Shown: in pieces, positions 35,654 through 42,632 of the stretch
How positions within the stretch are numbered: the stretch's first letter is position 1
How the letters are laid out: every line of letters starts with the position of its first letter
NCBI RefSeq assembly: GCF_004136315.1
Contig: NZ_CP029562.1
Coordinates: 620,001-684,000 of the forward strand
Source: Mesorhizobium sp. Pch-S
GTDB taxonomy: Bacteria > Pseudomonadota > Alphaproteobacteria > Rhizobiales > Rhizobiaceae
Reading direction: 5' to 3'
DNA length: 64,000 bases
Made by a program: the position numbers and the translations under genes
Notes under the pieces: generated by a model
What the model saw: only the letters and a program-made list of their open reading frames with translations
Database searches by the model: none
What the model was told of the DNA's origin: nothing

Positions 35654-35875
35654 ATGAAAAAGATTGCTCTTGCTACTGCTGCTCTCCTGGTCGCCGCTGG
35701 TTCGGCTTTCGCGGGCAGCGACAACTTTGATGCCTATGCCGGTTCCAACCCGCATGCTCTCGGTTCGACCGTCGACAGCGGTTACACCGCTTCGGTGAAG
35801 AGCGGCTCGCATGACATCAACAATGCAGCAAAGCCGATTACCGATGGCGCTCCGCGTCTCGGCGGTAACAGCTAA
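35654..35875 (+). CDS. DUF680 secreted peptide A
   Basis: 73 residues. A Sec signal peptide (MKKIALATAALLVAAGSAFA, cleavage after AFA) leaves a mature peptide of 53 residues rich in Gly, Ser, Asn and Asp, starting GSDNFDAYAGSNPHA and ending KPITDGAPRLGGNS. No Cys and no membrane segment remain. The family DUF680 is known to me only from Mesorhizobium and has no assigned function. CGGAG lies 8 bases before the ATG. It has its own leader and its own terminator. Confidence 0.85.
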   Translation: MKKIALATAALLVAAGSAFAGSDNFDAYAGSNPHALGSTVDSGYTASVKSGSHDINNAAKPITDGAPRLGGNS

Positions 35876-35917
35876 TCGTAGCTGATACAGTGGCCGGCCT
35901 GTTGGTCGGCACCGAAC

Positions 35918-35946
35918 AAAGCGGTGGGCTTGCCCGCCGCTTTTTT
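35918..35946 (+). terminator. Terminator of DUF680 unit 1
   Basis: AAAGCGGTGGGC-TT-GCCCGCCGC followed by six T. The same stem and loop end the other two units, so the terminator is part of the repeated cassette. Confidence 0.85.
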
Positions 35947-35990
35947 CGTTTGAGTTCCATTCAGCTTCCTGGCCCGGCCTTCCAGCACAG

Positions 35991-36046
35991 CAGCCTCGCA
36001 GCCTCGCAGCCTCGCAGCCTCGCAGCCTCGCAGCCTCGCAGCCTCG
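35991..36046. repeat. Seven tandem copies of an octamer
   Basis: CAGCCTCG repeated seven times without a mismatch, followed by ATGATTTTT. It is a simple-sequence tract in non-coding DNA, prone to slippage. It does not overlap any supported gene. Confidence 0.9.
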
Positions 36047-36280
36047 ATGATTTTTGATCCGCCTAACGTCAATCGTTTCGCATCGAAAACCGCTTATTCG
36101 TTCACAATATAGAGACAATCCGTTCGGGATTCACTGAACGATGGTTCAGTATGTTTTTTGATACCGGTTCCCGATATGCAACCTATCCAATTGAAAATTA
36201 AAAACTTTTTGCAGTCCCTGTGTCACCAAAATCAAACTTCAAGAGCCATTTTTGCATGGCTGCTAAACATTCTCGTGATT

Positions 36281-36306
36281 GGAACCTTTTGAGGGCCAAT
36301 CCCATT
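36281..36306 (+). promoter_or_regulatory. GGAAC-N17-CATT promoter of DUF680 unit 2
   Basis: GGAAC at 36281 and CATT at 36303 with 17 bases between. This resembles the alphaproteobacterial EcfG general-stress promoter (GGAAC-N16/17-CGTT), differing in one base of the -10 box. The leader stem begins 12 bases after the CATT box starts, about where a transcript would start. Confidence 0.55.
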
Positions 36307-36314
36307 TCTGTGTG

Positions 36315-36363
36315 GTCCGAACGACGAGATTGCCTCCCAAGAAGACCACGCCGCTTGACGGAC
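36315..36363 (+). promoter_or_regulatory. Structured 5' leader of DUF680 unit 2
   Basis: GTCCG (36315) pairs with CGGAC (36359). CCTCCCAA (36333-36340) faces TTGGAG of the downstream ribosome site: CUCC-C-AA against UUGGAG gives six pairs with one bulged C. The GC pairs inside differ slightly from units 1 and 3 while the ends are kept. Confidence 0.6.
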
Positions 36364-36388
36364 GGAAAAAGAAATTTGGAGTACGAAA

Positions 36389-36601
36389 ATGAAGACCATT
36401 GCTCTTACTGCTGCTGCCCTGCTCGTTGCCGCCGGTTCTGCTTTTGCCAACGGTAGCGACCACTACGGCTCGAACTTCACCTACTCGAACGTCGACAGCT
36501 CCTACACCGCTTCGGTCAAGTCCGACGCGGCCAAGCACGACCTCGGCAATGTTGTGAAGCCGATCACGGATGGCGCGCCGCGCCTTGGCGGCAACAGCTA
36601 A
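36389..36601 (+). CDS. DUF680 secreted peptide B
   Basis: 70 residues: signal peptide MKTIALTAAALLVAAGSAFA, then a mature peptide of 50 residues beginning NGSDHYGSNFTYSNVDSSYT and ending VKPITDGAPRLGGNS. It is nearly identical to the next gene, from which it differs mainly at a few positions around AAKHDLGNVV. First gene of a three-gene unit; TTTGGAG precedes the ATG. Function unknown. Confidence 0.85.
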   Translation: MKTIALTAAALLVAAGSAFANGSDHYGSNFTYSNVDSSYTASVKSDAAKHDLGNVVKPITDGAPRLGGNS

Positions 36602-36646
36602 TCATCGATCAATAGACAAACTCACCCCAGGATTTGGAGTACGAAA

Positions 36647-36862
36647 ATGAAAACTCTCGCTCTCACTGCTGCTGCGCTGCTCGTTGCCGCCGGCTCCGCT
36701 TTTGCCAACGGTAGCGACCACTACGGCTCGAACTTCACCTATTCGAACGTCGACAGCTCCTACACCGCATCGGTGAAGTCCGACGCCACGAAGCACGACC
36801 TCGGCAACAACGTTGTGAAGCCGATCACCGATGGTGCTCCGCGCCTCGGCGGCAACAGCTAA
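36647..36862 (+). CDS. DUF680 secreted peptide C
   Basis: 71 residues, a recent tandem copy of peptide B: the same signal peptide with Leu for Ile at position 4, and a mature part differing by ATKHDLGNNVV versus AAKHDLGNVV. The 45-base gap to B contains no promoter or leader, only TTTGGAGTACGAAA, identical to that of B, so it is co-transcribed. Function unknown. Confidence 0.85.
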   Translation: MKTLALTAAALLVAAGSAFANGSDHYGSNFTYSNVDSSYTASVKSDATKHDLGNNVVKPITDGAPRLGGNS

Positions 36863-36905
36863 TCACAACCAACATATCAAACCATTCCTAATTGGAGATA
36901 CGAAA

Positions 36906-37109
36906 ATGAAGACCATTGCTCTCACCGCCGCCGCCCTTCTGGTTGCCGCTGGTTCCGCTTTCGCCGGCAGCGATCACTACGGCTCGAACTTCACCTATTC
37001 GAACGTCGACAGCTCCTCTACGGCTTCGATCCAGAATGGTTCGGCTTCCTCGCAGGAAACCGTCAAGACCATCACCGACGGTGCTCCGCGTCTCGGCGGC
37101 AACAGCTAA
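36906..37109 (+). CDS. DUF680 secreted peptide D
   Basis: 67 residues. Signal peptide MKTIALTAAALLVAAGSAFA is identical to that of B; the mature peptide keeps SDHYGSNFTYSNVDSSSTAS and the end TITDGAPRLGGNS but has a different centre, IQNGSASSQETVK. Last of the three-gene unit, 43 bases after C, with TTGGAGATACGAAA before the ATG. An in-frame extension upstream is ruled out by the shared signal peptide. Confidence 0.85.
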   Translation: MKTIALTAAALLVAAGSAFAGSDHYGSNFTYSNVDSSSTASIQNGSASSQETVKTITDGAPRLGGNS

Positions 37110-37143
37110 TCTGGTCGCCGGCGCCAGCCGGCATCCAGCCTCA

Positions 37144-37172
37144 AAAAGCGGTGGGCTTGCCCGCCGCTTTTT
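37144..37172 (+). terminator. Terminator of DUF680 unit 2
   Basis: AAAAGCGGTGGGC-TT-GCCCGCCGC followed by TTTTTCTG. Same stem, including the G-U pair, as the unit 1 terminator. Confidence 0.85.
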
Positions 37173-37398
37173 CTGTTTTTAGGGTGTCCTGGAATAGTCT
37201 TCCTGTGAAGATCTCCGTCGCTCATCGACATACGACACTTCCTTCAAGAAATGGCGTGCACCGACAGCGTGATAATATCAAATGATATTTGGCACTCTCT
37301 CACAAACATTGAAAACAAAGATTTTTATCCACGGCGGCGTAGACCCAAGCAAAACTTCAATAGGCAATCATCACATTTCGATAAACATTCTTGTGATG

Positions 37399-37424
37399 GG
37401 AACCTTTGGCCATCCTTTTTCATT
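37399..37424 (+). promoter_or_regulatory. GGAAC-N17-CATT promoter of DUF680 unit 3
   Basis: GGAAC at 37399 and CATT at 37421 with 17 bases between, the same boxes and spacing as unit 2 although most spacer bases differ. The flanking ATTCTTGTGAT before the -35 box is also conserved between units 2 and 3. Confidence 0.55.
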
Positions 37425-37432
37425 TATCCCTT

Positions 37433-37477
37433 GTCCGAACGACGCGATGACCTCCCAAGAACACGCCGCTGACGGAC
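37433..37477 (+). promoter_or_regulatory. Structured 5' leader of DUF680 unit 3
   Basis: GTCCG (37433) pairs with CGGAC (37473); inside are GCG/CGC and the exposed CCTCCCAA (37451). The downstream ribosome site GTTGGAG can pair with CUCC-C-AA. Identical to unit 1 over most of its length. Confidence 0.6.
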
Positions 37478-37505
37478 GGAAAAAACCGAACGTTGGAGTT
37501 TGAAA

Positions 37506-37754
37506 ATGAAAACCCTTGCTCTTACCGCCGCCGCGCTTCTGGTTGCCTCGGGCGCCGCTTTCGCAGGCAGCGACAACTTTGATCCTTATGCCGGCTCAAA
37601 CCCGTACAAGACGACGGTCGATGCGGGACATACCGCTTCGATCGCCACGCACAGTGCCACCGCAGAGTGGCTGGCTGGTGGCAAGCTCAGCTCTGCCGAC
37701 AAGGCCGGCCAGGCAGCCATTGATTATCGGGTTGACCATTTCGGCAACCGCTAA
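37506..37754 (+). CDS. DUF680 secreted peptide E, divergent
   Basis: 82 residues. Signal peptide MKTLALTAAALLVASGAAFA and mature start GSDNFDPYAGSNPYKTTVDA resemble peptide A. It lacks the PITDGAPRLGGNS end of the other four and instead ends DKAGQAAIDYRVDHFGNR, with ATAEWLAGGKLSS in the middle. It is therefore a second subtype, perhaps with a different partner. Own promoter, leader and terminator. Function unknown. Confidence 0.85.
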   Translation: MKTLALTAAALLVASGAAFAGSDNFDPYAGSNPYKTTVDAGHTASIATHSATAEWLAGGKLSSADKAGQAAIDYRVDHFGNR

Positions 37755-37776
37755 CAGTGGTTTTATCCAAAACGCG

Positions 37777-37807
37777 AAAAGCGGCGGGCTTGCCCGCCGC
37801 TTTCTGT
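37777..37807 (+). terminator. Terminator of DUF680 unit 3
   Basis: AAAAGCGGCGGGC-TT-GCCCGCCGC then TTTCTGTTTT. It differs from the other two by a single T to C change that turns the G-U pair into G-C. Confidence 0.85.
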
Positions 37808-37920
37808 TTTGTGGAACAGGGCCATTCCCGGCAAATAAAGCGCGCGGATATACCGGTTGCATTTTAAAAGCAGTTATTCTATAACCAGTTGCAATTCGCA
37901 ATCAGTTATAGGAGCCTGTG

Positions 37921-38571
37921 ATGTCCAAGCTGGTGGTTCGAGCATTCTCGATTTCGCAGGATGGTTACGGCGCCGGACCGAACCAGAGCCTGGAAAACCC
38001 GCTCGGCGAGAACGGCGAAAAACTGCATGAATGGTTTTTCGAGACCGACACCTTCCAGAAGATGGTTGGCCAGGGAGAAGGATTGAAAGACGTCGACAAT
38101 GAATTCGCCACGCGCAGCTTCGACAATCTTGGTGCCTGGATCTTGGGCCGCAACATGTTCGGGCCCGTGCGCGGTCCATGGCCGGACGAGAGCTGGAAGG
38201 GTTGGTGGGGCGACAACCCGCCCTATCACGTCCCGGTTTTCGTGCTGACCCATCACGCTCGCACACCCATCACCATGGAAGGCGGCACGACCTTTCATTT
38301 CATCACAGGCGGCATCGAGGACGCGCTGGCGCAGGCCAGGCAAGCAGCAGCGGGCAAGGACGTCCGTGTCGGCGGGGGCGTCGAGACGCTGAAGCAATAT
38401 CTCAGGGCGCGGCTCGTCGACGACCTGCATCTCGCCGTCTCGCCCTTCCTGATGGGCTCCGGCGAGAACCTGTTCTCGGACATCGATCTTGCAGCGCTTG
38501 GCTATCGTATCACCGATCGGGTGCTCACGAAAAAAGCGACGCACCTCACTCTCGTGAGAGACGACAACTGA
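37921..38571 (+). CDS. Dihydrofolate-reductase-like (RibD C-terminal domain) protein
   Basis: 216 residues matching the RibD_C/DHFR-like fold: VRAFSISQDGYGAGPNQS at the N-terminus, LGAWILGRNMFGP, a central PVFVLTHHAR, and the NADPH loop VRVGGGVETLKQYL. The C-terminal VDDLHLAVSPFLMGSGENLF is typical. Enzymes of this group are NADPH-dependent reductases of unassigned substrate. ATG preferred over the GTG just before it; TAGGAG lies 8 bases ahead. Confidence 0.78.
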   Translation: MSKLVVRAFSISQDGYGAGPNQSLENPLGENGEKLHEWFFETDTFQKMVGQGEGLKDVDNEFATRSFDNLGAWILGRNMFGPVRGPWPDESWKGWWGDNPPYHVPVFVLTHHARTPITMEGGTTFHFITGGIEDALAQARQAAAGKDVRVGGGVETLKQYLRARLVDDLHLAVSPFLMGSGENLFSDIDLAALGYRITDRVLTKKATHLTLVRDDN

Positions 38572-38606
38572 CAGCCGCCACGGCCCGCCAGGCGTTCAAA
38601 ATACAA

Positions 38607-38624
38607 GAGGGCCGCGCGGCCCTC
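38607..38624. terminator. Bidirectional hairpin between reductase gene and aglK
   Basis: GAGGGCCGC directly followed by its complement GCGGCCCTC, an uninterrupted 18-base palindrome midway between two convergent genes, 26 bases past the aglK stop. Confidence 0.6.
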
Positions 38625-38650
38625 CTGTTGCGTGGGTCTGTTGAGGAGCC

Positions 38651-39763
38651 TCAAGCGGCTTTGGCTGCCGCCTCATGCTGTGCAAACGAGCGACCGTCGG
38701 CGTCGAAGATGTGCAGGTCTTCGGCGCTGGCCGTGAGCTTCAGGCTGCTGCCACGCTGGACTTCGACATTGCCCGGCAGCTTGGCGGTGAGCGGCTGTTC
38801 ACCACGACCGATATCGACATAGACCAGCTGCACCTCGCCAAGCTGTTCGATGTAGTCGACCTTGCCTTCGAAGAGGTAGTCCGAACCCGTGGCGATCGAG
38901 AGATCTTCCGGTCGCACGCCGAACGAGATTGCCGCACCCTGCGCCCCGACAGGCGTTGCGATCGGCACAGAGGCTTTGCGGCCGCCGACATGGCTGACCG
39001 TGGTGGAAGCACCAGATTTCTCAACCGTCGCCGGCAGGATGTTCATGGCCGGCGAACCGATGAACTGCGCGACGAACAGGTTGCCCGGCCGCTTGTAGAG
39101 CTCCATCGGTGTACCGACCTGCTCGATATGGCCGTCCTTCAGCACCACGATGCGGTCGGCCAGCGTCATCGCTTCGACCTGGTCGTGGGTGACGTAGATC
39201 ATGGTGGTGTTGGGCATCGATTCCTTCAACTTGGCGATCTCGATACGGGTAGCGACGCGGAGTGCCGCGTCGAGGTTCGACAATGGCTCGTCGAACAGGA
39301 ACACCTTGGGATTGCGAACAATGGCCCGGCCGATGGCGACACGCTGGCGCTGACCACCCGACATCGCCTTGGGGAGACGGTCGAGATATTTGGTCAGCTG
39401 CAGGATCTCGGCGGCCTGCTTGACGCGGCGGTCGATCTCTTCCTTCTTCTCGCCGGCGATCTTCATGCCGAAAGCCATGTTGTCGTAGACCGTCATGTGC
39501 GGGTAGAGCGCATAGGACTGGAAGACCATGGCGATGCCGCGTTTCGACGGCGGCACGTCGTTGACCCGCTCGCCGGCGATGTTCAGATCGCCCGAGGTGA
39601 TTTCCTCAAGGCCGGCGATGGAGCGCAGCAAGGTGGACTTGCCGCAGCCGGACGGGCCGACGAACACGATGAACTCGCCCGATTTGATGTCGAGGTCGAT
39701 GCCGTGAAGAATATGGATGTTGCCGTAGGACTTCTTCACCTGCCTGAGGGTCAGATCGGCCAT
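38651..39763 (-). CDS. aglK: Alpha-glucoside ABC transporter ATPase
   Basis: 370 residues, MalK/UgpC family: Walker A GPSGCGKST near residue 37, signature MSGGQRQRV, Walker B VFLFDEPLSNLD, and a C-terminal TOBE regulatory domain. It energises the AglF-AglG channel. The start is MADLTLRQVKKSYG; the longer open frame upstream lies inside the preceding glucosidase gene. Last gene of the operon, 28 bases after aglA, as in the Sinorhizobium agl locus. Confidence 0.88.
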   Translation of the reverse strand: MADLTLRQVKKSYGNIHILHGIDLDIKSGEFIVFVGPSGCGKSTLLRSIAGLEEITSGDLNIAGERVNDVPPSKRGIAMVFQSYALYPHMTVYDNMAFGMKIAGEKKEEIDRRVKQAAEILQLTKYLDRLPKAMSGGQRQRVAIGRAIVRNPKVFLFDEPLSNLDAALRVATRIEIAKLKESMPNTTMIYVTHDQVEAMTLADRIVVLKDGHIEQVGTPMELYKRPGNLFVAQFIGSPAMNILPATVEKSGASTTVSHVGGRKASVPIATPVGAQGAAISFGVRPEDLSIATGSDYLFEGKVDYIEQLGEVQLVYVDIGRGEQPLTAKLPGNVEVQRGSSLKLTASAEDLHIFDADGRSFAQHEAAAKAA

Positions 39764-39791
39764 TGTTTCCTCCCTGTATTGTTTTCTCGGT

Positions 39792-41465
39792 TCAGGCGAG
39801 ACGCCCGAACCAGGCTCCATAACCGCCAAGGCGAAGCTTGCCGGTCCCCGACTGCGAAGAAAAACCATGCCCCGGCAACGGTTGCAAGGAACGTCCGCCA
39901 CCGAAATCCACTTCGGTGATGCTGTTGCCGAGATTGAAGGCGCAGACGATGCGTTCATTGCCTTCCTGGCGCGAGAAGACGACGACATCTCCCTGCCCCT
40001 GCACGAACTCGATGTCGCCTTTTGCCAGCGCCGGATGGGCGCGGCGGAAGGCAAGGAAGCGGCGGTAATGCTGAAGCAGCGAAGTGCTGTCACTTTCCTG
40101 GACGTTGACCGCCTTAGACAGATGTTCGCCCGGCACCGGCAGCCACGGCTTGGCGCTAGAGAAACCGCCATTGGGTGATGCGGCTTCCCACACCATCGGC
40201 GTGCGGCAGCCGTCACGGCCTTTGAATTCCGGCCAGAAACGGATGCCGTATGGATCCTGCAGGTCTTCGAAGGTCAGGTTGGCTTCGCCGAGGCCAAGCT
40301 CTTCGCCCTGATAGATGCAGGCGGAGCCGCGCAGCGACAGCAGCAAGGCCGACACGACCTTGAGATAGGCAACCGGGTCAGCCTCGCTGGCAGCCCAGCG
40401 CGAGGCGTGGCGCACGACATCGTGGTTGGAGAAAGCCCAGCAGGACCAGCCGTCGCTGGCGACACGGCCGAAAGCCTCGAGCACGGCGCGCACCTTGGCT
40501 GCACTGATCTTTTCAGGCGCCAGGAAATCGAAGGAATAGCACATGTGCACGCGCTTGCCGCCCGCGGTGTAGGCAGCAACAACCTCCAGCCCGCGCTGGG
40601 AATCTCCGACTTCGCCGACGGCCGCTGCCGCCGGATATTCATCCAGCAGGGCGCGGAACCGCTCGAGGAAGGCCAGGTTTTCCGGCCGGCTCTTGTCGTA
40701 GATGTGGTCCTGGTAGTTGTAGGGATTCACCGACGGCGCGGTCTGGTCGTTGCGCTCCTCCGGCGGCAGCGCCGGATTGTTCTCCAGCCCTTCGCTGTGG
40801 AAATAGAAATTGATCGTGTCGAGACGGAAACCGTCGACACCACGCTCCAGCCAGAAACGGGTGATGTCGAGCAACGCGTCCTGAACCTCGCGGTTGTGGA
40901 AGTTCAGGTCCGGCTGCTCGGCAAGGAAGTTGTGCATGTAATATTGCTGGCGACGGGTATCCCACTGCCAGGCTGAACCACCGAAGATCGACAGCCAGTT
41001 GTTGGGTGGCGTGCCATCCGGCCTGGCGTCGGCCCAGACATACCAGTCCGCTTTCGGATTGTTACGGCTGGACCGGCTTTCGACAAACCAGGGGTGGCTG
41101 TCGGCGGTGTGCGACAGCACTTCGTCGATCATCACCTTGAGGCCGAGACCGTGCGCCTCGGCCACCAGCGCATCGAAATCCGCAAGCGAGCCGAACATCG
41201 GATCGACGTCGCAATAATCGCTGACGTCGTAGCCGAAATCTTTCATCGGCGATTTGAAGAAGGGCGATATCCAGATGGCATCCACCCCCAGTGAGGCGAT
41301 GTAGCCGAGCCGGGCGGTGATGCCCTTGAGGTCGCCGATGCCGTCGCCGTTCGTGTCCTGGTAGGAGCGCGGATAGATCTGGTAGATCACCGCCCCGCGC
41401 CACCAGTCGCGATCGACCGCCGGCATGGCCGCCTCGGCCTTGCGCTGCACCGCTTGCTTCACCAT
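39792..41465 (-). CDS. aglA: Alpha-glucosidase, GH13
   Basis: 557 residues, full-length GH13. Nucleophile Asp216 in GFRLDTINF, acid/base Glu285 in AVGEVGD, transition-state stabiliser in FSNHDVVRH; VIYQIYPRSYQDTNGDGIGDL is the standard N-terminus. Without a signal peptide it hydrolyses imported sucrose, maltose or trehalose-type alpha-glucosides in the cytoplasm. Its ATG overlaps the aglG stop (TGATG), so translation is coupled. Confidence 0.9.
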   Translation of the reverse strand: MVKQAVQRKAEAAMPAVDRDWWRGAVIYQIYPRSYQDTNGDGIGDLKGITARLGYIASLGVDAIWISPFFKSPMKDFGYDVSDYCDVDPMFGSLADFDALVAEAHGLGLKVMIDEVLSHTADSHPWFVESRSSRNNPKADWYVWADARPDGTPPNNWLSIFGGSAWQWDTRRQQYYMHNFLAEQPDLNFHNREVQDALLDITRFWLERGVDGFRLDTINFYFHSEGLENNPALPPEERNDQTAPSVNPYNYQDHIYDKSRPENLAFLERFRALLDEYPAAAAVGEVGDSQRGLEVVAAYTAGGKRVHMCYSFDFLAPEKISAAKVRAVLEAFGRVASDGWSCWAFSNHDVVRHASRWAASEADPVAYLKVVSALLLSLRGSACIYQGEELGLGEANLTFEDLQDPYGIRFWPEFKGRDGCRTPMVWEAASPNGGFSSAKPWLPVPGEHLSKAVNVQESDSTSLLQHYRRFLAFRRAHPALAKGDIEFVQGQGDVVVFSRQEGNERIVCAFNLGNSITEVDFGGGRSLQPLPGHGFSSQSGTGKLRLGGYGAWFGRLA

Positions 41466-42631
41466 CAACCTCCTTTGACCGAACCTGCCAGCAGGCCACG
41501 TACGAAATAGCGCTGCAGTGAGAAGAACACGATCAGCGGCAGAATGATCGTGATGAAGGCGGAGGTCGTCAGGATGTCCCAATCGCCGCCACGCGAACCC
41601 AGCAGCGCGTTGAGCTTGCCCGTCAGCACCAGTTCGTTCGAGCCGGTTCCCAGGAAGACCATCGCCACCAGAAGATCGTTCCATACCCACAGAAACTGGA
41701 AGATGGCGAAGGAAGCCAGCACCGGGAAGGACAGCGGCAGAACGATCTTCATGAAGATCTCGAAATCGCTGGCGCCGTCGATACGGGCGGATTCCATGAT
41801 CTCGCGCGGCAGGCCGGCGATGTAGCTCCTGAGCAGATAGATGGCAAAAGGCAGGCCGAAGCCGGTATGCGCCAGCCAGATACCGAGATAGGTCTTGGAG
41901 GGAACGCCGAACAGGTTGCCGACGCCGTTGTACATTTCAAGCAGCGGGATCAGCGCCATCTGCAGCGGCACGACCAGCAGGCCGATGATGACCGCAATCA
42001 GCAGCGCGCGTCCCGGAAACCGCATCCAGGCCAGGGCATAGGCGGCGAAGGCGGCAATCATGATCGGGATGATCGTTGCGGGAATGGTCACCGTCAGCGA
42101 GTTCAGGAAGGAACGGCCGACGCCCTCGGAGGTCAACACGTTGCCGTAATTCTCGGTCGTGAACCTTGGCGGGACAGTCGACGAGAAATAGACGCGCTGA
42201 CCGCGCGATCCCTCGAATTTCTTCGTGGAAGACTGCATATAGCTGCCGTCGGCATTGATTTGCAGCGTTTCGCCCTCGCCGAGGTCGGCCGTTGTTCCAA
42301 CCTGGAACTTGGTCGGCTCCTGGGCGCGGGCACCGAAGGCCGAAACCTGGCTCGTGCTCGGATTTTCAAAGACATTGCCTTCGATGACGAACTTGCCGTC
42401 CTTCTCGACCTGCTTGTCAGGCCCGGCCAGACGCACCTGCTGGACCTGCGTCGAGGCAAAGAAGGAAGCCCACCAGCCCGATCCGACGATCTGATCCTTG
42501 TCACGCAGGGACGTGACGAGGATGCCGAGTGTCGGGATCGTCCAGACCACCACGAAAAGCAGCGCCGCGATATGGACCGCCCATTTGCCGAGGGAAGACC
42601 TGCCTGCCGATTTGCCGCTTGCCTGCGCCAT
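41465..42631 (-). CDS. aglG: Alpha-glucoside ABC transporter permease
   Basis: 388 residues, MalG type. Membrane segments flank a large periplasmic loop (residues ~45-170, containing GSGWWASFFASTQVQQVRLAG). The EAA loop, MESARIDGASDFEIFMKIVLPL, lies near residue 285. It starts 1 base after the aglF stop and pairs with AglF. The position in the E-F-G-A-K order fixes the name. Confidence 0.87.
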   Translation of the reverse strand: MAQASGKSAGRSSLGKWAVHIAALLFVVVWTIPTLGILVTSLRDKDQIVGSGWWASFFASTQVQQVRLAGPDKQVEKDGKFVIEGNVFENPSTSQVSAFGARAQEPTKFQVGTTADLGEGETLQINADGSYMQSSTKKFEGSRGQRVYFSSTVPPRFTTENYGNVLTSEGVGRSFLNSLTVTIPATIIPIMIAAFAAYALAWMRFPGRALLIAVIIGLLVVPLQMALIPLLEMYNGVGNLFGVPSKTYLGIWLAHTGFGLPFAIYLLRSYIAGLPREIMESARIDGASDFEIFMKIVLPLSFPVLASFAIFQFLWVWNDLLVAMVFLGTGSNELVLTGKLNALLGSRGGDWDILTTSAFITIILPLIVFFSLQRYFVRGLLAGSVKGG

Positions 42632-42632
42632 C

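Larger units (their letters stand above)
35876..36388. other. 513-base gap between DUF680 units 1 and 2
   Basis: No gene seen. From left to right it holds the unit 1 terminator, an eight-base tandem repeat, about 190 AT-richer bases without recognisable features, an inverted repeat AGCCAT/ATGGCT (36244-36261), then promoter and leader of unit 2. Long minus-strand frames here arise from the tandem repeat and are not genes. Confidence 0.6.
37110..37505. other. 396-base gap between DUF680 units 2 and 3
   Basis: Holds the unit 2 terminator at the left, then ~200 AT-rich bases with no gene or repeat I recognise, then promoter and leader of unit 3. Short open frames present here overlap the leader and lack ribosome sites. 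Confidence 0.6.

Noticed and set aside
35991..36046. CRISPR-like array
   Set aside because: The repeats are eight bases long with no spacers; it is a simple tandem repeat and no cas genes are near.
35342..36118. 258-codon minus-strand frame through DUF680 gene A
   Set aside because: Its length comes from the octamer repeat, which reads as repeated RLRGCEAA, and it is antisense to a signal-peptide gene.
36831..36905. N-terminal extension of DUF680 peptide D
   Set aside because: Would overlap the end of gene C and bury the conserved signal peptide inside the protein.
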